Shown one piece after another: positions 60,447 through 64,000 of a DNA stretch of 64,000 nt. The number at the start of each line of letters is the position of its first letter. Position 1 is the stretch's first letter. The translations under genes were made by a program, and so were the position numbers. The notes under the pieces are model-generated. The model was not told where the DNA came from. It saw nothing but the letters and a program-made list of their open reading frames with translations, and searched no databases. Source of the DNA: Bacteroidota bacterium (lineage in GTDB: Bacteria; Bacteroidota; Bacteroidia; UBA4408); the NCBI GenBank assembly GCA_016721765.1, contig JADKHO010000004.1, positions 620,001 through 684,000 of the forward strand, in the 5' to 3' direction.

Positions 60447-62309
60447 ATGACGGATATTATTCACCTTTTGCCCGATTCTGTGGCCAATCAAATTGCTGCG
60501 GGCGAGGTAATACAGCGGCCGGCTTCGGCTGTGAAGGAGTTGATTGAAAATGCGGTAGATGCAGGAAGTACTTCCATAAAATTGATACTGAAAGATGCGG
60601 GCAAAGTGTTGATTCAGGTGATTGACAATGGCAAGGGAATGAGTGAAACGGATGCCCGTATGAGTTTTGAGCGACATGCTACTTCTAAAATTCAACAAGC
60701 AGCCGATTTATTTGCCATCACCACCAAAGGATTTCGCGGAGAGGCCTTGGCCTCTATTGCTGCGATTGCACAAGTGGAGCTTAAAACACGACGACCGGAG
60801 GATGAAATAGGAACACGTATTTCAATTGAAGGCAGTGAGTTGCAAATTCAAGAATCCTGCAGCACACCTGTTGGCACCTCCTTTTCTATAAAGAATTTAT
60901 TTTTTAATGTACCTGCGCGCCGAAATTTTTTAAAATCAAACCCGGTAGAAACCTCTCATATTATTGAAGAGTTTCAGCGAATAGCATTGGCACATCCCGA
61001 TATCGAATTTTCAATCCATCACAATGGTGCGGATTTATTTCAGCTGCCTAAAAGTAATCTACGGCAACGTATTGTGAATGTATTTGGTGCCAATTATAAT
61101 CAGCGTTTGGTTCCTGTGGAGGAAGAAACTTTTATAGTAAAAATTACCGGTTTTATCGGTAAGCCGGAGTTTGCGAAAAAAACTAGGGGTGAGCAATATT
61201 TTTTTGTGAACAATCGTTTCATAAAGAATGGTTATTTGCATCATGCCATTCAAAATGCCTATGAGCAGTTGCTTCCCAAAGAATCGCATCCGAGTTATTT
61301 TTTATTTCTTAGCGTTGATCCAAAATCAATCGACATCAATATTCATCCCACAAAGACTGAAATAAAATTTGAGGATGAGCGTGCTATTTATGCCATATTG
61401 CGTTCAGCAGTAAAAAAATCCTTAGGACAACACAACATATCGCCTACCATTGATTTTGAGCAAGAAGCAAGTATCTCCTTAGATGGACCTCCAAAAGACC
61501 GAATTATCGAAGCTCCAAAAATCAGAGTTAATCCGGATTATAATCCTTTTAAAAGTCAAACTAGCCTCGATAATGCGCGAGCCTTCAGTGGACCCAGTTT
61601 AACTCAAAAAGCAAATTTGCAAAATTGGGAAAAGCTCTATGAAAGCCATGAGTATGCTTCGGTTCATCAAGCTGTTTCAATGGATGCAGTGCCCAAGCAA
61701 GAAACCATTAATCCAAAATGGGAGAATGATTTTTCGGAAGTTTCGAAAAGTTTGACGTATCAATTGCATGGTAAGTACATTTTGTCACATATTAAGACAG
61801 GATTTATCATAGTGGATCAACAAAGTGCACACGAGCGAATTTTGTACGAAAAATTTATTCAAAATCTGGAGCGTCAAAGTGCTAGTTCGCAGCAATTATT
61901 ATTTCCTGAAACACTTGAATTTAATGCCTCCGATACTGCATTAGTACATTTATTACTAGCGGAATTAAATGCACTTGGTTTTGCGATTGAAGCGTTTGGT
62001 AAAAACACTTTTGTGGTGCATGGCATTCCACCAATTATGAAAGATACTGACAGTAAACATAGTTTGGAGAGAATTTTGGAAGAGTTTAAAAAAAATCAAT
62101 CTGAATTAAAATTAACAAAAAGCGAAAACCTTGCACGTTCCATGGCGATCAATGCCGCTGTGAAATCAGGAAAACAATTGGGCAACGAAGAAATGAAAAG
62201 TATCATTGATGAGTTATTTGCATGCAAACAGCCTTACTCCTCACCTTCAGGAAAGCCAACATTAATAACTTTTTCTCTCGAAGATTTAGAAAAAAGATTT
62301 AAGAAATAA
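60447..62309 (+). CDS. mutL: DNA mismatch repair protein MutL
   Basis: A 620-residue MutL. The GHKL ATPase half is standard: AAGEVIQRPASAVKELIENA, DNGKGMSETDARMSF and GFRGEALASIAA. The C-terminal half contains IVDQQSAHERILYEKF (~455) where endonuclease-type MutL has DQHAx2Ex4E, and PYSSPSGKPTLITF near the end where CPHGRP is usual. Both differ at metal-ligand positions, so the nicking activity may be weak or absent; this may be typical of the group. Start ATG at 60447 follows the promoter by 27 nt. Confidence 0.95.
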   Translation: MTDIIHLLPDSVANQIAAGEVIQRPASAVKELIENAVDAGSTSIKLILKDAGKVLIQVIDNGKGMSETDARMSFERHATSKIQQAADLFAITTKGFRGEALASIAAIAQVELKTRRPEDEIGTRISIEGSELQIQESCSTPVGTSFSIKNLFFNVPARRNFLKSNPVETSHIIEEFQRIALAHPDIEFSIHHNGADLFQLPKSNLRQRIVNVFGANYNQRLVPVEEETFIVKITGFIGKPEFAKKTRGEQYFFVNNRFIKNGYLHHAIQNAYEQLLPKESHPSYFLFLSVDPKSIDINIHPTKTEIKFEDERAIYAILRSAVKKSLGQHNISPTIDFEQEASISLDGPPKDRIIEAPKIRVNPDYNPFKSQTSLDNARAFSGPSLTQKANLQNWEKLYESHEYASVHQAVSMDAVPKQETINPKWENDFSEVSKSLTYQLHGKYILSHIKTGFIIVDQQSAHERILYEKFIQNLERQSASSQQLLFPETLEFNASDTALVHLLLAELNALGFAIEAFGKNTFVVHGIPPIMKDTDSKHSLERILEEFKKNQSELKLTKSENLARSMAINAAVKSGKQLGNEEMKSIIDELFACKQPYSSPSGKPTLITFSLEDLEKRFKK

Positions 62310-62367
62310 TTTAAATTAATCGTTGCTGTCAACTGCGTAAGGCTGAGCAATACCATAACAAATAAGA

Positions 62368-63213
62368 ATGAGTTACGAACAATATCGACCATCAAGTTTT
62401 AAATTGCTGCCGGATGTAGTAAAAAATTTATTGATCATAAACGGGCTATTTTTTTTAGCCACGTTTGTGTTTGATACTCGTTTTCACATCGACTTAACCG
62501 ATATTTTAGGCTTACATTATTTTGCTGCCGACAAATTTCGTCCTTGGCAATTTGTGACCTATATGTTTATGCATGGTAGTTTTACACACATTGCTTTAAA
62601 CATGTTTGCTCTGTGGATGTTTGGGAGCAGTATGGAAAATGTATGGGGACCTAAGCGATTTCTTACATTTTATATTTTCACCGGCTTGGGTGCAGCATTA
62701 ACGCATTATTTGGTGGTATACTATCAATTGCACCCGGTGCTCACGGCTATTGATACTTATATTGCACATCCTGATCCTGTGGCGCTTAAATCATTTTTGG
62801 ATGATCCCACCTTATTTAATTTAGGGGTAGATAATGTACAGCATAATTTTCAAGTGTTTGCGCAACAATACAACGATTTATTGGTAAGCGATAGTTTAAG
62901 AGCACAACAATTATCGCTCGACTTCATGCAACAGTATCGTGCCGATTTTATGAATGCACCGGTTGTGGTTGGTGCATCGGGAGCTGTATTTGGTTTACTC
63001 TTGGCATTTGGCATGACTTATCCCAACAACATTATTTATGTGTATTTCGCAATTCCTATGAAGGCGAAATATTTTGTAATGTTATATGGCGCAATAGAAC
63101 TCTATAGTGGCATCTCCAACAGCAGCGATAATGTGGCGCACTTTGCACATTTGGGTGGAATGTTGTTTGGGATATTGCTTATACTTTATTGGCGTAAAAA
63201 ATTTAGATTTTAA
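62368..63213 (+). CDS. Rhomboid family intramembrane serine protease
   Basis: A 281-residue rhomboid with six helices. The catalytic Ser lies in VVGASGAVFGLL (~203) and His in VAHFAHLGGMLFG (~259), with HGSFTHIALNMFALWMFG as the conserved L1/TM2 block. Between helix 3 and the Ser helix there is an extra hydrophilic segment of about 70 residues (118-190, rich in LDDPTLFNLGVDNVQHNFQV), a feature of Bacteroidota rhomboids. Starts 58 bp after mutL; the next gene is another rhomboid, 8 bp away. Confidence 0.88.
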   Translation: MSYEQYRPSSFKLLPDVVKNLLIINGLFFLATFVFDTRFHIDLTDILGLHYFAADKFRPWQFVTYMFMHGSFTHIALNMFALWMFGSSMENVWGPKRFLTFYIFTGLGAALTHYLVVYYQLHPVLTAIDTYIAHPDPVALKSFLDDPTLFNLGVDNVQHNFQVFAQQYNDLLVSDSLRAQQLSLDFMQQYRADFMNAPVVVGASGAVFGLLLAFGMTYPNNIIYVYFAIPMKAKYFVMLYGAIELYSGISNSSDNVAHFAHLGGMLFGILLILYWRKKFRF

Positions 63214-63221
63214 TATTATCT

Positions 63222-64000
63222 ATGCAGAATTCAGTTCTTGATGACATTAAAAATGCGTTTAAAAATGGCAGCGTGGTTACACGGTTTATCCTTATAAATT
63301 GTGCTGTTTTTATTTTTGTAAATCTTGTAAATCTTATCTTTTTTTTATTCCGTATTGCTCCTGAAAACCAGATTCAATTGTTGAATTGGTTGGCAGTTCC
63401 GGCAGATTGGACTCAATTGCTTTTTCACAGGCCATGGACACTTTTTACGTATATGTTTTTACACGAAGGCTTTTTTCATATTCTTTCGAATATGATTATG
63501 CTTTATTTTGGAGGGCAGCTTTTTATTGAATACTTGGGCGAGCGTAGGTTTTCGGCTACTTATTTTTTAGGCGGAATTGCCGGTGCTCTTTTATACATTG
63601 TTGTTTTCAACCTGTTTCCGGCTTTTAAATCCATTGCGCCACATTCGATTGCACTTGGCGCATCTGCTTCCGTTTTGGCAATATTTGTAGCCGTTGCCAC
63701 TTACCTTCCAAATTTTAGTGTAAACCTTATGTTATTTGGACCAGTTCGCTTAAAATTTATTGCTCTTTTTTTGGTAGTGCTGGATTTAGTGAGTATTGAT
63801 AAAGGCAACCCCGGTGGACACATTGCCCATTTGGGTGGCGCATTATACGGCTATTTTGCAATGGTTCAATTAAAAAAAGGGCGTGATTTTTCAAGTAGCT
63901 GGAGTAATTTATTTCAAAAAATTTCAAGCTTTTTTAAATCAAAACCAAAAAGTAAAATGAAAGTCGCACATCGCGTAACGCGTGATGATCAAGCCTACAA
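63222..64000 (+). CDS. Second rhomboid family protease, C-terminus cut by window edge
   Basis: 259 codons from the ATG at 63222 to the window end. Rhomboid core: LHEGFFHILSNMIMLYFGGQ, catalytic Ser in LGASASVLAIF (~145) and His in GGHIAHLGGALYG (~198). The sequence after the sixth helix (KISSFFKSKPKSKMKVAHRV) runs into a basic soluble tail; in relatives a DUF6576 domain follows. It begins 8 bp after the first rhomboid, so the two are probably one transcript. It lacks the hydrophilic insert of the first copy. Confidence 0.88.
   Translation, partial: MQNSVLDDIKNAFKNGSVVTRFILINCAVFIFVNLVNLIFFLFRIAPENQIQLLNWLAVPADWTQLLFHRPWTLFTYMFLHEGFFHILSNMIMLYFGGQLFIEYLGERRFSATYFLGGIAGALLYIVVFNLFPAFKSIAPHSIALGASASVLAIFVAVATYLPNFSVNLMLFGPVRLKFIALFLVVLDLVSIDKGNPGGHIAHLGGALYGYFAMVQLKKGRDFSSSWSNLFQKISSFFKSKPKSKMKVAHRVTRDDQAY

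Overview
The window looks like a chromosomal piece from a low-GC, Gram-negative Bacteroidota bacterium (Chitinophagales/Sphingobacteriales-like; genus not resolvable by eye). The basis is: outer-membrane families typical of the phylum (DUF5686, CarboxypepD_reg-like, SprB-type adhesin, type IX secretion C-terminal domain), MqnA of the futalosine menaquinone route, Cys-type CcmE, absence of Shine-Dalgarno sequences, and promoters of the phylum's TTTG-N19-TAnnTTTG type (clearest before rplU and rpsP).

Layout. 1-153 is the start of a secreted SprB-like adhesin. 836-4774 is the integrase end of an element inserted in a tRNA-Arg(UCU) gene: three small accessory genes, a larger unknown gene, a tyrosine recombinase with operator-like palindromes, and the displaced 45-nt 3' half of the tRNA. 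From there to 5658 runs a tandem array of about 295-bp units, each made of the tRNA T-arm/acceptor tail plus a GIY-YIG endonuclease gene, all copies frameshifted. A RAYT (REP-associated transposase) gene with a 26-bp-arm palindrome inside its coding sequence follows (5701-6297).

6440-13590 is a metabolic block: NAD-dependent formate dehydrogenase (alpha subunit frameshifted near its C-terminus, plus a fused NuoE/NuoF-like beta subunit), a CoA-transferase and an MFS carrier. 13827-15360 is an ECF sigma / membrane partner / Spy-like operon. 15415-19422 holds lipoproteins and two paralogous outer-membrane barrels. 19530-30775 carries pcm, a Gfo/Idh dehydrogenase, a lipoprotein, a polyprenyl-phosphate sugar transferase, mqnA, a TPR protein, a lipoprotein, an LRR surface protein and serS. 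31032-31637 is rpmA-rplU.

32103-43196 contains a purple-acid-type phosphatase, tag, rpsP, a roughly 116-bp tandem repeat array, a beta-helix lipoprotein, an FAD oxidoreductase, a very long Ala/Lys coiled-coil envelope protein, a DUF6580 membrane protein and a rhodanese-like protein without its cysteine. 43202-51748 holds a DUF5686 outer-membrane protein, a UbiA prenyltransferase, a KdsC-like phosphatase, a SiaA/SiaB/SiaC-like partner-switching module whose kinase gene encodes two tandem kinase domains, and a DUF2520 protein. 51782-56947 is an outer-membrane protein plus ccmF/ccmE/ccmD/ccmC. 57183-64000 has a GH3-beta-lactamase fusion, mutL and two consecutive rhomboid proteases, the last cut by the window edge.

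The most unusual structures are the tRNA-tail/GIY-YIG array, the palindrome inside the RAYT gene, the double-kinase Sia module, the 116-bp array, and three simple-sequence repeats with units of 6, 7 and 8 bp placed at gene ends or starts (rpsP stop, after the Ala/Lys gene, directly before ccmF).
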